Assembly (NCBI RefSeq): GCF_004193775.1
Contig: NC_041020.1
Location: forward strand, 11,477,198-11,541,197
DNA: 64,000 nt
Origin: Glycine soja
Taxonomy: Eukaryota > Streptophyta > Magnoliopsida > Fabales > Fabaceae
Reading direction: 5' to 3'
Below, in pieces: positions 12,129-22,868 of the stretch. Below the pieces are notes generated by a model. That model was not told the DNA's origin. It was given only the letters and a program-made list of their open reading frames with translations, and did no database searches. The position numbers and the translations under genes are program-made. Position 1 is the stretch's first letter. Each line of letters begins with the position of its first letter.

Positions 12129-12377
12129 CTTCAGATGAACATTTCTCTCCTATTTATGAGAGTTATGGGCAAAAGGCTTAAGATGGGTTCTATTTGGCTG
12201 ACGGGTATTTGTTCAAAAAGGGAAAGCTTTGCATATCCCAAGGATCCATCAGGAAATTATTTGTGAAACAGAGCCATGAGGGTGGCCTCATGGGCCATTT
12301 TGGGATAGACAAGACCCTTGTCTTACTGAAAGAAAACTTTTATTGGCCCCATATGAAGAAAGATGTCCATAAGCATT
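12129..12377 (+). pseudogene. Gypsy Y pol, part 1: integrase zinc-binding region (unit 1)
   Basis: The frame encodes a Ty3/Gypsy integrase N-terminus: SHEGGLMGHFGIDKT, then FYWPHMKKDVHKH. The two histidines of the HHCC zinc finger are here. The two cysteines (CTRCVAC-like) lie beyond the CACTA element at 19163 onward. The fragment starts abruptly at the LTR remnant and nothing upstream of integrase survives. Confidence 0.8.
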
Positions 12378-12394
12378 CACTACAAGAAAAATGA

Positions 12395-12800
12395 CCTAAG
12401 CCTACGGACGCCTTTTTCCTACAGACATTAATTAGTGTAGTTAAATCTCAAAAATACTTCTACCTACAAGTGACTAATGTAGGTAAAACTCAACCATTTG
12501 TGCCAACCATTATTTGGTGTAAGTAAATTCATTAAAACTGAAAAAAGACTTCTACCTACAATTACATTGTGTAGGTAAAACTTCAAAAAACTTGTGCCTA
12601 TGGTTGATTAGTGTAGGTAAAACTCAAAAGGATTACTACCCACAAAAGCACAGTGTAGGCAAAATTCTAAAAAACTTATACCTACAACTACCTGATGTAG
12701 ATAAAACTTCATAAAACATGTGCCTATAATTGGTTGATGTAGGTATACCCTCAAAAGTCTTATACCTACAATTGTTGGCGTAGGTAAAACTCTTTAAGAC
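12395..12800. repeat. CACTA 5' subterminal repeats (unit 1)
   Basis: About a dozen short motifs of the form CCTACA and TGTAGGTAAAACT occur in alternating orientation (for example near 12471, 12556, 12612, 12690, 12740 and 12765). In CACTA elements such arrays are transposase-binding sites. The right-hand counterpart lies at 18895-19150. Confidence 0.75.
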
Positions 12801-14115
12801 TGTTTAAATTTGAATATTAATCTCTTGTTTTTTTTTAGTAAATACTCAATCTCAAAAAATAACCATTTAATTTAAATTAATTTTTAGTTAATAATTGTTC
12901 AAAATTTTAAAGATAAAATATATTAATTAGTAATATTAAATTTTAATTTAGATTATTATTTTTATGGATTAATTTAGATTAACATTATTTTTTATGGCAA
13001 TTTCTTGTTAGTTTCAACAATGATATTCATTTTATCTTGAAATCAAACTCCAAAATGGCCACAAGCCTTTGGATTATGGACCGGGCCTTTGAATTGATGC
13101 AGAGAAGGTACTAGTTTAGTTTCACCAAAATAACCCGCAGACGCAAACATTGAAAACACATCCGTCTGCCCCAACATTACAAGCTAGATCCCTTCTCTCT
13201 TTTCTTCCTTTCCCCGTTTGTTTCCCTTCTTCTCTCAGGCAATTCCTCAATCACGCTTTTCCTTTTTTTTTCTTTTTTGCAATTCCTTCACAATTTCCCT
13301 TTTCTTTTTCATTTTCCCATCTTTTTTTCTTCTTCTTACGTGTTTTACACCACGAAGAATAATTTGATTGATTGATTAACGCATCAGGAGAAATTTCAGT
13401 TACATTGCAAACTTATCTGAACTTGATTCAATTTTCTATATGCTTCAGCTTTTGTATATTATTATATTATTATTTGTTTTTATTTATACTTTGCCTGACT
13501 TGTTGCATATATAATGTAATAGTTCGATTTCCATGCCCTTGGTTTGCGTGTTTATCTGTTCGTGTTTGGGTAAAGAGAGTGTGTAGCCATATGATACATC
13601 ATCATCTTCTTCTTCTTCGTTCTGGACACGCGACAATTAACATAGGGTTTGGGATTGATGCGCAGGTTACATGGCATGTTGCCGTTACTTGCTGAGTTTT
13701 ATTTTGAAATTTGAATTGAAATAAGAATGTTGATTGTGAATGGTTTAACTGAACCCCTACTTTGTAGTTCATTCTTTTTTATTTTTTTCTTTTTTGTTTT
13801 GTTTTGAGTAGTGGTGATTGCTACACAACTAGATACAATTAGCTATGAGTTTTAAAATGAGTCAGTTAGATTCAAAAGGAGTTGTAGGGACCACTCATTT
13901 ATTGAAAGGTCAATTAATATTTGTATTGTGTGTGTGTGGAATGGGTGTGTTTGTGATTTGGAGACAAATTTTAGAGAGAGAAATGCTGATTGAAAGAGTT
14001 AGGGTTAGGATGTATTTGTTTTTTGCCATAACTAAACAAGGTTGATTAGACAGTTGGTGGATTAATCTTAATTCACAGTATTTTCTTTTATTCTTATTAT
14101 CCCCTATCTCTGCAG
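12801..14115 (+). other. CACTA interior, non-coding, partly captured leader-like sequence
   Basis: AT-rich sequence to 13076 is shared with unit 2. Bases 13077-15157 exist only in unit 1. A pyrimidine-rich stretch at 13180-13345 looks like a 5' leader or intron. The ORFs here are short and unremarkable. Confidence 0.4.
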
Positions 14116-14186
14116 TGACATTATAATTCAAGGGCTGACCATTCTTGCTCCAGTTGACTCTCCAAACACTGATGGAATAGATCCAG
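14116..14186 (+). pseudogene. Captured polygalacturonase-like (GH28) exon
   Basis: The exon is bounded by TCTGCAG before 14116 and GTAAATT after 14186. The 71-bp frame reads GLTILAPVDSPNTDGIDP, which is highly characteristic of plant family-28 glycoside hydrolases (pectin-degrading polygalacturonase-like proteins), including the NTDG motif that carries an active-site aspartate. No other GH28 exon is visible nearby, so this is an isolated captured exon. It lies in the part of the CACTA element that unit 2 has lost. Confidence 0.75.
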
Positions 14187-14630
14187 GTAAATTATTATTA
14201 TTATTATTTCCACTGGCTTTCAGAGGAAAACATTAGATAAAAAGAAAAAAGGGAAAAAGCTATGTGGGATTAACAATATACTGGTACTTAGTTGTTTATT
14301 AGATGCTATATGTGAGCTAAATCTCTGTTCAAATATTAGGCGACTCATGTTTAAGAAAGAATTTGACACAAGCTATGTGGGATTCAATTCTGGATCAGAG
14401 CTTCTCTCTCGTCAGAATTTATGTAATGCGTACCTTGACTTCTAAATACATGTCATCTTGCTACCTTCTATATGGCTGCTCTGTGCCACTATATGGAATT
14501 GACTCCTATGCTTTTGACATTAGTTTGTAAATATTGCAATTCAACTTGTTTATTTATGGAAGAATTCATTCAGCCTTATTTTGGTTGCTAAAGAAAAAAA
14601 TAATTGCTTATAATTTTTGTTTGAGTGCAG

Positions 14631-14757
14631 CCAAATTGCTATTCCAGAGTTATAAGTGTTAATGGCGATGAACATATTATAATATTTGCGAAGAGGGACA
14701 TTAAACAGTGGGAAGAGCTTACATATGATTACAGGTTTACCTCTTCTCCAAATGCGG
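14631..14757 (+). pseudogene. Captured trithorax-type SET-domain exon
   Basis: After a GAGTGCAG acceptor the frame reads PNCYSRVISVNGDEHIIIFA and, a little further on, EELTYDYRF. These are the NC and ELTYDY motifs that close the catalytic pocket of SET domains, and the wording is closest to ATX1/ATX2-like histone H3K4 methyltransferases. The first SET motifs and the post-SET cysteines are absent, so it cannot be an active enzyme. Homology stops near 14757, where the frame runs into other captured sequence. It is present only in unit 1. Confidence 0.75.
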
Positions 14758-14791
14758 CAGAGGGAGCAATTGCTGTTATTATTATTAGAAG

Positions 14792-14932
14792 TGTTTGGAA
14801 AGCATCCTTGAATATCTTGCTGATCAGAAGGACCCTACTACTTTATGCCAGAAATTTATTGATGAGTTTGATCGATGCATCCTCAGTTATTTCGCATTTA
14901 ATTGGAACCAAGCTTCTTATATGATTAGTCAG
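14792..14932 (+). pseudogene. Captured exon of unidentified origin
   Basis: A frame different from the upstream SET exon stays open and reads LESILEYLADQKDPTTLCQ and later FIDEFDRCILSYFAFNW, ending ...MISQ before a GTACAG donor at 14933. The composition (amphipathic, with W and C) and the splice donor look like a real plant exon, but I cannot name the family. It is present only in unit 1. Confidence 0.45.
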
Positions 14933-16559
14933 GTACAGTATATATAATTTAGAACAAAACTTTGCATGCAGTATACTTCAAGCAGATTTTGGTACTAATA
15001 AGTGTCCTAACATTTGTTACTTTTGGGGATGATAATAATAGGCAATGTATAAGTAGAGTGGTAGAGTATTTGTATCATCCTCGTATTTATTGAACAGATT
15101 TGGCTATATTATTTGGGGATAATTTAAAAAAATGTATATATGAGATGCTTGTAATACTTCTTACAAAGTAATAAAATTAAAAAATATATATTTAATATTT
15201 TTTCATTTAATAATAAGATTATTAGTAATATATTACAGGAGATTTATTCAAACATAAATATGCAAGGTTATTATTAGGAATTGGAATTTGTGTCCCCTGA
15301 GAATGTCTCCTAGTGTATCCAATTGATTGATGAGGTCCGGCTGCTTCCTGAAGAACATAAAGCAAAAGTAGAAAAGCTGGAGGTAGACTTCATACTAATA
15401 ATAATTAAAAAATGTTTAAAAAGAAATAAGAGAAAATCACGTGAGATTGAAAAATAGAGTAGGAAATTAATTTAAATTAGAAAAAAGATGAGGAAATCAA
15501 GAAAGACATATAAGAAAGAAGAAGAGAAATCTGATAAAAAGAAAATTTTCAAAACGAAAAGGTGTAATTCACCTTTTATACATAAAACTATCAATTAAAA
15601 TATCATATTTCACACAAAATTACAAATTTATTTTAAAAAAATTATCGATCTATGAAACTTTAATCTCACTTGCCATAAAATCTTTCACATTTACTCACAT
15701 TTTCAGATTTGCTTGCTACCTTTGAACCTTTAAAATCATTTTGCATTCCGAATTTGTCACAAGCCTCTAATTATTTAAATAAAAAAATCTAAGAAATTTT
15801 CATAAAAAAAGAAGAAGAAGAATTGAACAAGAGAGTTAATGAAGAACTAGAAACGCTCCATGAAAGCTAAGGAAAAGGAGAGACATACAATTTAAGTGGA
15901 ACTGAAAATACGAAATTTAAAAAGCAAGAAAATTTTCTTGTTTGTGCGGTGACACAAAGCAAGTAAAGAACGTAACCATGCTTTAGCATAGTAATAGTAA
16001 TCAGTCACACTTTGGACATGAGGAAGTAAGAGTAGAAGGTGACGACATGACCCTTAACGCCTACGGCAGGGTTAGTATCGTTGGTCCAACAATTGCGGTC
16101 GTTAAGTGATATATCATATGTTTCATGTTACATAATACTCCATATAATTAAGACATGCAGCATCTGATTACCTTTGGATTCGCCAACGAAGCAACTCCGG
16201 CGTCCTCCACCTCTGGCTCTGGGGAAACATGGTTCCTCACCTCAATCGCTGCGTCATATGACATATTTTAAACAATTCTGTTTCAATAGGATAGGAGGCG
16301 GATAGCTATTTCGTTCAAAATAGAACCATGGTAATGTGAGACATATGACCATATGTTCTTGGTAATGTGGCTATCTGCATGTGCATGAATAGCTCAAGAG
16401 TGAATCAGAACCATGGTCATGTGAGTTCAAGTGCTTGGTTCTTTGACATGGATATCCTTATTTTATATGATTTTGATATTTCATATTTGCATATGATTAT
16501 ATTTATAGTTTCTAGCAATTTGTTCATTTCAGCTTAATTCATATATTGCTGATTTGCAG
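14933..16559. other. CACTA interior between captured exons (unit 1)
   Basis: This is mostly AT-rich, with no strong gene. From 15158 it is shared with unit 2 (56858 onward). A fragment at about 15275-15390 contains an open run (LIDEVRLLPEEHKAKVEKLE) broken by one stop, and could be another captured exon. The minus-strand candidate exon at 16172-16264 is listed separately. Confidence 0.4.
16172..16264 (-). other. Candidate captured first exon on the opposite strand (unit 1)
   Basis: On the minus strand an ATG at 16264-16262 opens 31 codons (begins MSYDAAIEVRNHV, with an acidic PEPEVED run) that end exactly at a GTAATC donor (16171-16170). The same frame is open in unit 2 at 57873-57965 with one H-to-L change. 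I do not recognise the protein. If real, it was captured in the opposite orientation to the acyl-CoA synthetase exons. Confidence 0.3.
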
Positions 16560-18340
16560 GGTGTAAAATGTGGTATTTATGGTGCCAATTCTGCAGAATG
16601 GATTATGAGCACGCAGGTACATTTTATTTTTGAATTTGCTTCCCTTGTTTTCTGGTGAGTTTTTTCCATCTTGATTTTTCTGCTCACTCTATATGTTGGA
16701 GGTTTCTATTGTATTATTTAGATGTTGATATGTTGATTTTTGTTTCTTTTTTGCGCTGAGTATCTATTGTTATTTCTATTTCTACTATATTGTTTCTTTG
16801 GTAGTTGGATTTTTGTAGTCCTTATTGAGCTTAATGGAGAATAAGGTATTTCTAGATTGAAGCTTTGTTTCTTATATTGAATATCTACTCTTTGCAGAGA
16901 GTTCCACTTATTTACGAACAAAGTCCTTTTAAAATAATGCAAGTAAAGAACTTACACTGAAACTTGTCCGGTACCTAAAATTGTGATATATAACTTTTCT
17001 AACAATGATATGTTTTTTGAAGTTTACTGCATGCAGTAAATTCAAATGGTGCATGGTACTGGGAGAATATCTCATTGTACAAAAATTCATTTTTCAAATT
17101 AAACTTATAATTTTCAGTTGCTTTGACACTCTCATTCATATGACACAGGTGTTGGGGCTATAGAGTTTATTATATGCCATTCAGAGGTCTCAATTGCACT
17201 TGCAGAAGAGAAGAAGATACCTGAGGTTCTCCTATCTAAGCCCTCTGTTTTATAGCAGTTTAATTGTTAGGAAGGATTTGAGAGTTGTGTACAATCTTTT
17301 GTAAACAGTTAGTCTCACCCAAATATTTGTTTTGAAACTTTTCAGCTATTCAAGACATTCCAAATGCAACAAAGTATCTCAAGAGTAAGTTTTGTTGATT
17401 CTCTCCTTTCTTTCCTAAAATGCTTGTGCTTTAGAAAGAAGCATTCATTTTTATGTCTTTGTTACAGCAATTAATGAATATAACTTTTTTGTGCAATGGA
17501 AATGAAAATATAAGGATATCTTGTAAATGGAAACTTGGGGATTGTTTGGTTTGACCAATTTATACAGAATCATATACATTGGAATTTATTTTTCTGAGGT
17601 TAATTTCAGTCATGACCTCAAGGAATTAATTATGTCTTTGCTTTGAATATTTTGTGTTTCCCATTCCTAATTCAATTTTTAATACTGCCACAGGATCAAA
17701 CTCAGAGCTTTGAACTTCCTATTAAGAAAAGGATGTATACATATCTTACCTTCCACTCGCACATACTTTTTTTAGGACCATTGAGGAGATATTCATAGGC
17801 ATGGTGCTTCAATGGTTTCTGGCGTGGGGTAAGTATATGTAGTATATGTATATCTGTCATTATGAAATGAACATTTGATGTAATAATTAAACTTTGGATT
17901 TGTTTGATCCCCCCCCCCCCCCCCCCACACAAAAGTTGAACTTTGGATTTGGAATATGACCATCATTTACTCAATGGCTGTAGGATGTAAATTGTTAATT
18001 GATGAGTTGGGAACTAAAACCAACTATTTTCTGTGTTGTTCCCCGTGTGCTTGATAGAGTGTACTCAGGTAAACTCTTGAAAATTCTCATGATTGTTGAC
18101 AGTTTGATGATCTTTCCATAATCATATAATCTTGATGGTAAAATTATTATTTCAATAGGACAAAGCTACTCTGCAAATTATTTCTTGATCGTTGGAGTAG
18201 CATTTTTCTTACTTTTCTTTTTCATTTTTCTTCCTTCCCCTTCCCAATTGGGAAAAAAATGCATTGACTCTCAACCCCTATCTGATACACAGGTTTGACA
18301 CAGAAGATTTCTTTGGGGCTTCTTGAGGAAGACATTAAAG
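16560..18340 (+). pseudogene. Captured long-chain acyl-CoA synthetase exons, decayed (unit 1)
   Basis: Six pieces with plant splice borders resemble LACS enzymes, which activate fatty acids to acyl-CoA through an acyl-adenylate: 16560-16616 (KCGIYGANSAEWIM), 17149-17225 (AIEFIICHSEVSIALAEEKK), 17346-17384, 17694-17828, 17984-18070 (PTIFCVVPRVLDRVYS) and 18293-18340 (LTQKIS). The N- and C-terminal thirds and the AMP-binding P-loop are missing. Compared with unit 2 this copy has several 1-3 bp losses in exons 3, 4, 5 and 6 that break the frame. ORFs elsewhere in the introns are chance. Confidence 0.85.
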
Positions 18341-18894
18341 AAAGACAGTAGAATCTCCTTTTATGTTTATTATTATTTTCAAAACTCAAAAAGAAAGACA
18401 GATTTGAACTGTAATTATGTTTATGTATGAACATGCGCACACAGTAGAATCTCCTTTTATGTTTATGTATCTAATTTTGGATTTTGAATGCTAATTATAT
18501 GGGTCTAAAATTGTTCTTGATTAATTTGATTAGGGAAATGACGATTAGCTAATACTTCTAGATTTAAATTTATTTCTTATAAATATAAATCAATAAAATT
18601 AAGAGCACAACTATAAAATTATGTCTAACTGAAATATATGTGGAAGTTATTCTGATGTCTTGTCACTCTAACTTTGTGTATATATGCAAAAGATATTGTA
18701 GACATCTTTATGGTCCTTGTACTAGATTAGGGTCTTGATGTCTTGTCACTCTAATAGTGGAGGGTCAGCTCTAGCCAAGGCCTAGGTAATTATGAACTTG
18801 GCAAAGCTAGTTGGAGTTGGAGCTGGAAGGATCGTTGGATTGCTGCACTGCCCACATTCAATTATGTATGTTATAAGCTCTCTCTAAGATCTAA
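18341..18894. other. CACTA interior right of the LACS fragment (unit 1)
   Basis: AT-rich sequence with no recognised exon. A short run near 18760-18860 (AKLVGVGAGRIVG in one frame) is conserved in unit 2, but too short to assign. Confidence 0.35.
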
Positions 18895-19150
18895 ACATTT
18901 ACCTACAGTTGAAGATGATAGGTACATGTTAAAGACTTTTACCTACAGTTAGGAGATGTAAGTAGAAGTTAATGATTTTTACCTACACATTATACATAGT
19001 AGGTAAAACCTATAGTGACAGACAATTAGCTGTCATTATACGCCCCCTCAAAGTTGACAGAAGAAATGTCTGTAGGACAAAGTTTATTATTCATTTACCT
19101 ACGGATTTTTTACTTATAGTGACAGTTTTTGTCTGTAGGTATAGGTCATT
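18895..19150. repeat. CACTA 3' subterminal repeats (unit 1)
   Basis: Motifs TTTACCTACAG and GTAGGTAAAACC in both orientations mirror the left subterminal array. They lead into the terminal inverted repeat ending at 19162. Confidence 0.7.
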
Positions 19151-19162
19151 TTTATTGTAGTG

Positions 19163-19974
19163 ATTGCACTAGGTGTGTGGCTTGTTTACAAGCCTAGTCT
19201 AGGGTGATACCTCATAGGCTATACACACCCTTACTCATCCCATTTGCACCCTCGGTAGACATTAGTATGGACTTTGTTCTTGGGCTTCCTTGAACCCAAA
19301 GACGTGTAGACTCTATCTTTGTGGTGGTGGATAGGTTTAGCAAGATGGCACACTTTATACCATGGCATAAGGTAGATGATGTTTCTCACATCTCAAAACT
19401 CTTCTTTGGGGAAATTATGAGACTCTATGGTTTGCGTAGGATTATTGTGTTAGATAGAGATGCTAAGTTCCTTAGCCTTTTCTGGAAAACCTTATGGGCT
19501 AAGCAAGGAACTAAGCTTCTTTTCTCTACCACTTGTCATCCATAAATTGATGGGCAAACAAAGGTAGTGAATGGGTCTCTATCCACCCTTTTAAGGGATT
19601 TTCTGAAAGGAACCCATAAGTCTTAGGATTAGTATCTTCCTTATGTAGAATTTTCCTACAACAGGGGGATTCATAGAACAACCAAGCAATCCCCTTTTGA
19701 GGTTATCTATGGGTTCAATCCTCTAACACCCTAAGACCTAATTCCCCTCCCACTTGACACTTCTTTTATACATAAAGAAGGGGAATCAAGGTTAGAGTTT
19801 GTAAAGAAGTTGCATGAGAGGGTTAGGAACCAACCAAAGGTGTATGCTACTAAAGGAAATAGAGGAAGAAATGAGCTAGTTCTTAATGAAGGGGACTGGG
19901 TTTGGCTCCATCTTAGGAAGGATAAATTCCCTACTAAGAGGAAATCCAAGCTTAGTCCTAGAGGATGGACCTTT
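19163..19974 (+). pseudogene. Gypsy Y pol, part 2: integrase core and C-terminus (unit 1)
   Basis: The frame resumes directly after the CACTA target duplication with the CxxC half of the zinc finger, then the integrase core ([13 protein letters not shown], with DGQTKVVN further on) and the C-terminal GDWVWLHLRKDKFPTKRKSKL block. Several in-frame stops (for example at the CHP-DGQT junction near 19542-19544 and after GTHKS near 19623) are shared with unit 2, so the element was dead before the duplication. The copia element interrupts it at 19974/29187. Confidence 0.85.
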
Positions 19975-21082
19975 TGTAGACAAAGGATCAAGCTGAAAGT
20001 TTTGATGATGCCAAAGGATTACATGAATCATATGCTTCTCAAAGATTTACTCAAGACAAAGCAATTAGAGTTAATCAAGATGGATGATCAAGACAGTCTA
20101 TAGAGTCTTAGAAAGGATATTAAAATGGAAGGGAATTCCAATTGGATTAGCAAAAGGTTTGGCCAAGAATTTTAAGCTAAAAAGTGTTTTTCAACAAATT
20201 TACTCTCTGGTAATCGATTACCAGAGGATGTAATCGATTACCAGTGGCCAAAACTGATTTACAACAGCTATTAAAATTTGAATTCAAAATTTTGCACTGT
20301 GTAATCGATTACACATATATGGTAATCGATTACCAGCAGTTTCTGAACGTTTTAATTCAAATTTTAAAGAGTGTAATCGATTACACACTTATTGTAATCG
20401 ATTACCAGAAGAGTTTTTCAGAAAACATTCTCATGAGTCACATCCTTTCATGTGGTTATTGAATGGCTTTCATAAGGCCTATATATGTGTGACTTGAGAC
20501 ACGATTTTGACAGAGTTTTTTTAGAACAAAAAGTGTTTATCCTCTCAGAGAGCAAATTCATTTTATCCTCTTAAGAATTCCTTGGCCAATTCAATTGCAA
20601 TTCATTAAGGAATTATTTGAGCGCTCAATCTGTAAAAATCTATCTCTTTCTAGAGAGATTTATTCTTCTTCTTCTTCTCATTCTCTAAGGGATTAAGAGA
20701 CCGTGAGTCTCTTGTTGTAAAGGAATTCTAAACACAAAGGAAGGGTTGTCCTTGTGTGTTTAGAACTTGTAAAAGGAATTTACAAGATAGTGGAACTCTC
20801 AAGCGGGTTGCTTGGGGACTGGACGTAGGCACAAGGGTGTGGCCAAACCAGTATAAAACTGAGTTTGCATTCTCTCTTCCCTTAATCTCCTTTATTCATT
20901 ATTGCTTTATATTCATATTCAAATTGTTTTATTTGAATTAATATTTAAGAAGATTTTCATTAAGGGAATTCATAACTTGAATAAAAAGTGAAATAGAATT
21001 TTAAATTAGGGGAAGTAGTTTGGAATATCTTAATTCAACCCCCCCCCCCCTTCTTAAGATATCTGAGGCCACTTGTCTAACA
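19975..21082 (+). repeat. Copia 5' LTR
   Basis: This 1108-bp LTR begins TGTAGACAAAGG and ends TGTCTAACA. It contains six copies of the palindrome GTAATCGATTAC between 20210 and 20405, and a TATA-like CCTATATATG at 20479-20488. By eye it differs from the 3' LTR by about five substitutions, C-tract length, and a replaced segment of roughly 35-40 bp near 20830-20870. ORFs inside are shadows. Confidence 0.95.
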
Positions 21083-21084
21083 AG

Positions 21085-21096
21085 TGGTATCAGAGC
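21085..21096 (+). other. Copia primer-binding site
   Basis: TGGTATCAGAGC lies two bases after the 5' LTR. It is complementary to the 3' end of initiator methionine tRNA, the usual primer for plant copia reverse transcription. Confidence 0.9.
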
Positions 21097-21134
21097 TTCA
21101 TTCTTGTATAAAGTTTAGAAGCTTCAAGAAAAAT

Positions 21135-22868
21135 ATGGCCTCAGCAAATTCCTTATTTCCAGAAGGGAATTCTATCAATAGACCTCCAATCTTTAATGGA
21201 GAGGGTTACCACTACTGGAAAACCCGAATGCAAATTTTTATCGAGGCAATAGATCTAAATATCTGGGAAGCCATAGAAATAGGGCCTTATATACCCACCA
21301 CAGTAGAAAGAGTTTCAATAGATGGTAGTTCATCAAGTGAAAGCATAACCATAGAAAAACCTAGAGATAGATGGTCTGAAGAGGATAGAAAATGAGTACA
21401 ATACAACTTAAAAGCCAAAAACATAATAACATCTGCCCTAGGAATGGATGAATATTTTAGGGTTTCAAATTGTAAGAGTGCTAAGGAAATGTGGGACACT
21501 CTTCGATTAACACATGAAGGAACTACAGATGTTAAAAGATCTAGGATAAATGCACTAACTCATGAGTATGAATTATTTAGAATGAATGCAAATGAAAATA
21601 TTCAAAGTATGCAAAAGAGATTTACACATATAGTGAATCATCTAGCAGCCTTAGGCAAAGAATTTCAAAATGAGGATCTTATAAACAAGGTGTTAAGATG
21701 TTTAAGTAGAGAATGGAAACCCAAAGTAACGGCCATTTCTGAATCAAGAGATTTGTCTAACATGTCTCTTGCCACTTTATTTGGAAAGTTGCAGGAACAC
21801 GAGATGGAACTATTGAGATTGCACCAAAATGAAGAAAATGACAAGAAAAAGAAAGGAATTGCTCTTAAAGCATCATCCTCAATTCAAGAAGAAAGTGATC
21901 AGGATAATGATCCAGATGATGATGATGATCTAAGTCTTTTTGTAAGAAGATTCAACAAGTTTCTTAAAGTAAGAGGAAATCAGAGGCGACCAAATTTTAA
22001 ATCAAAGAGAAGGACAGGAAATTCATCCTCTACTCTAAAATGCTTTGAATGCAATCAACCTGGACATCTGAGGGTTGATTGTCCCATCTTCAAGAAAAAG
22101 ATGGAAAAATCTGAAAAGAAAAATCATAGTGAAAAGAAACTGAAGAAAGCATACATTACATGGGATGAAAATGATATGGAATCCTCTGAAGATTCTGAAA
22201 ATGAAGAGATAAATCTCTGCCTTATGGCTAAAAGTTACGAAAGTGATGAAGAGGTAACATCTTCGAATAACTTATCTATATCTTTTGATGAATTGCAAGA
22301 TGCATTTGCTGATTTGCATAAAGAGTCAATTAAACTTGCAAAATTAGTTTCATCTTCAAAGAAAACAATTTCAAATTTAGAAAATGAGATTTCGAAATTA
22401 AACAAAGAATTAGATCTTCTTAGAAATGAAGTCTCAATTTCTAAAACAAATGAAAAAGTTAATATCTCCACTATTTCTGACAAGAAAATATCAGATTCTT
22501 GTAGTTGTTGTGATAAATATGTAAAAGAAATTAAAGAGTTGAAGAATTCACTTTAAAAATTTTCATACAGTAAAAATAATTTAGATGTTATATTAAGTAA
22601 ACAAAGATATGTGTCTAATAAAAATGGACTAGGGTATAAATCTGATAAACAACAAAAGTTTCATAAAAAAATTTTCACTTCCACACAAAAATGTAATTCT
22701 AATTCTATCACTTGTTTTTACTGTGGAAGAAGAGGACATGGCATATCAACTTGCTACTTCAAGAAAAATTATAGTAACATTAAAATGATATGGGTCCCAA
22801 AAGGATCCTCTGTTTATACTAACATGCAAGGACCCAATAAAATTTGGGTACCTAAGTCAAAAACTTGA
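21135..22868 (+). pseudogene. Copia gag, interrupted
   Basis: The capsid/nucleocapsid part starts at ATG 21135 (MASANSLFPEG). The N-terminal part carries the copia-type RPPIFNGEGYHYWKTRM segment, followed by a helical UBN2/gag region. CCHC zinc knuckles lie near 22042 (CFECNQPGHLRVDC) and 22716 (CFYCGRRGHGISTC). An acidic and coiled-coil-rich linker lies between them. In-frame stops occur at 21393-21395, 22554-22556 and 22866-22868. The pol frame (+2 relative to gag here) takes over at about 22865, by either a mutation or a frameshift. Confidence 0.85.

Larger units (their letters stand above)
12378..19162 (+). mobile_element. CACTA transposon carrying host gene fragments (unit 1)
   Basis: The termini are CACTACAAGAAAAATGACCT and, inverted at the right end, CACTACAATAAAAATGACCT (19 of 20 match). 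The flanking 3-bp duplication is ATT (12375-12377 and 19163-19165), as expected for CACTA elements. The insertion splits the Gypsy Y integrase zinc finger. Subterminal regions carry many CCTACA/TGTAGG repeats. No transposase (TnpD/TnpA-like) is visible, so the element is non-autonomous. The interior holds exon fragments resembling polygalacturonase, a trithorax-type SET domain, an unidentified exon, a possible antisense first exon, and long-chain acyl-CoA synthetase. This is the Pack-CACTA pattern known in soybean (Tgm-Express type) and other plants. Confidence 0.9.

Noticed and set aside
12194..12394. Complete small gene at the Gypsy Y/CACTA junction
   Set aside because: The ORF is integrase sequence that runs by chance into the CACTA terminus.
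16718..16942. 74-codon minus ORF, Lys/Arg/Asn-rich (also 58419-58643)
   Set aside because: It lies in an intron of the captured LACS fragment, on the opposite strand, and has AT-driven composition.
17702..17932. Minus ORF beginning with a Gly run
   Set aside because: The glycines come from a poly-C tract whose length differs between units; the frame crosses LACS exon sequence antisense.
19731..20103. ORFs crossing the Gypsy Y/copia LTR junction
   Set aside because: They fuse Gypsy sequence to LTR sequence across the insertion site at 19975 and so are not genes.
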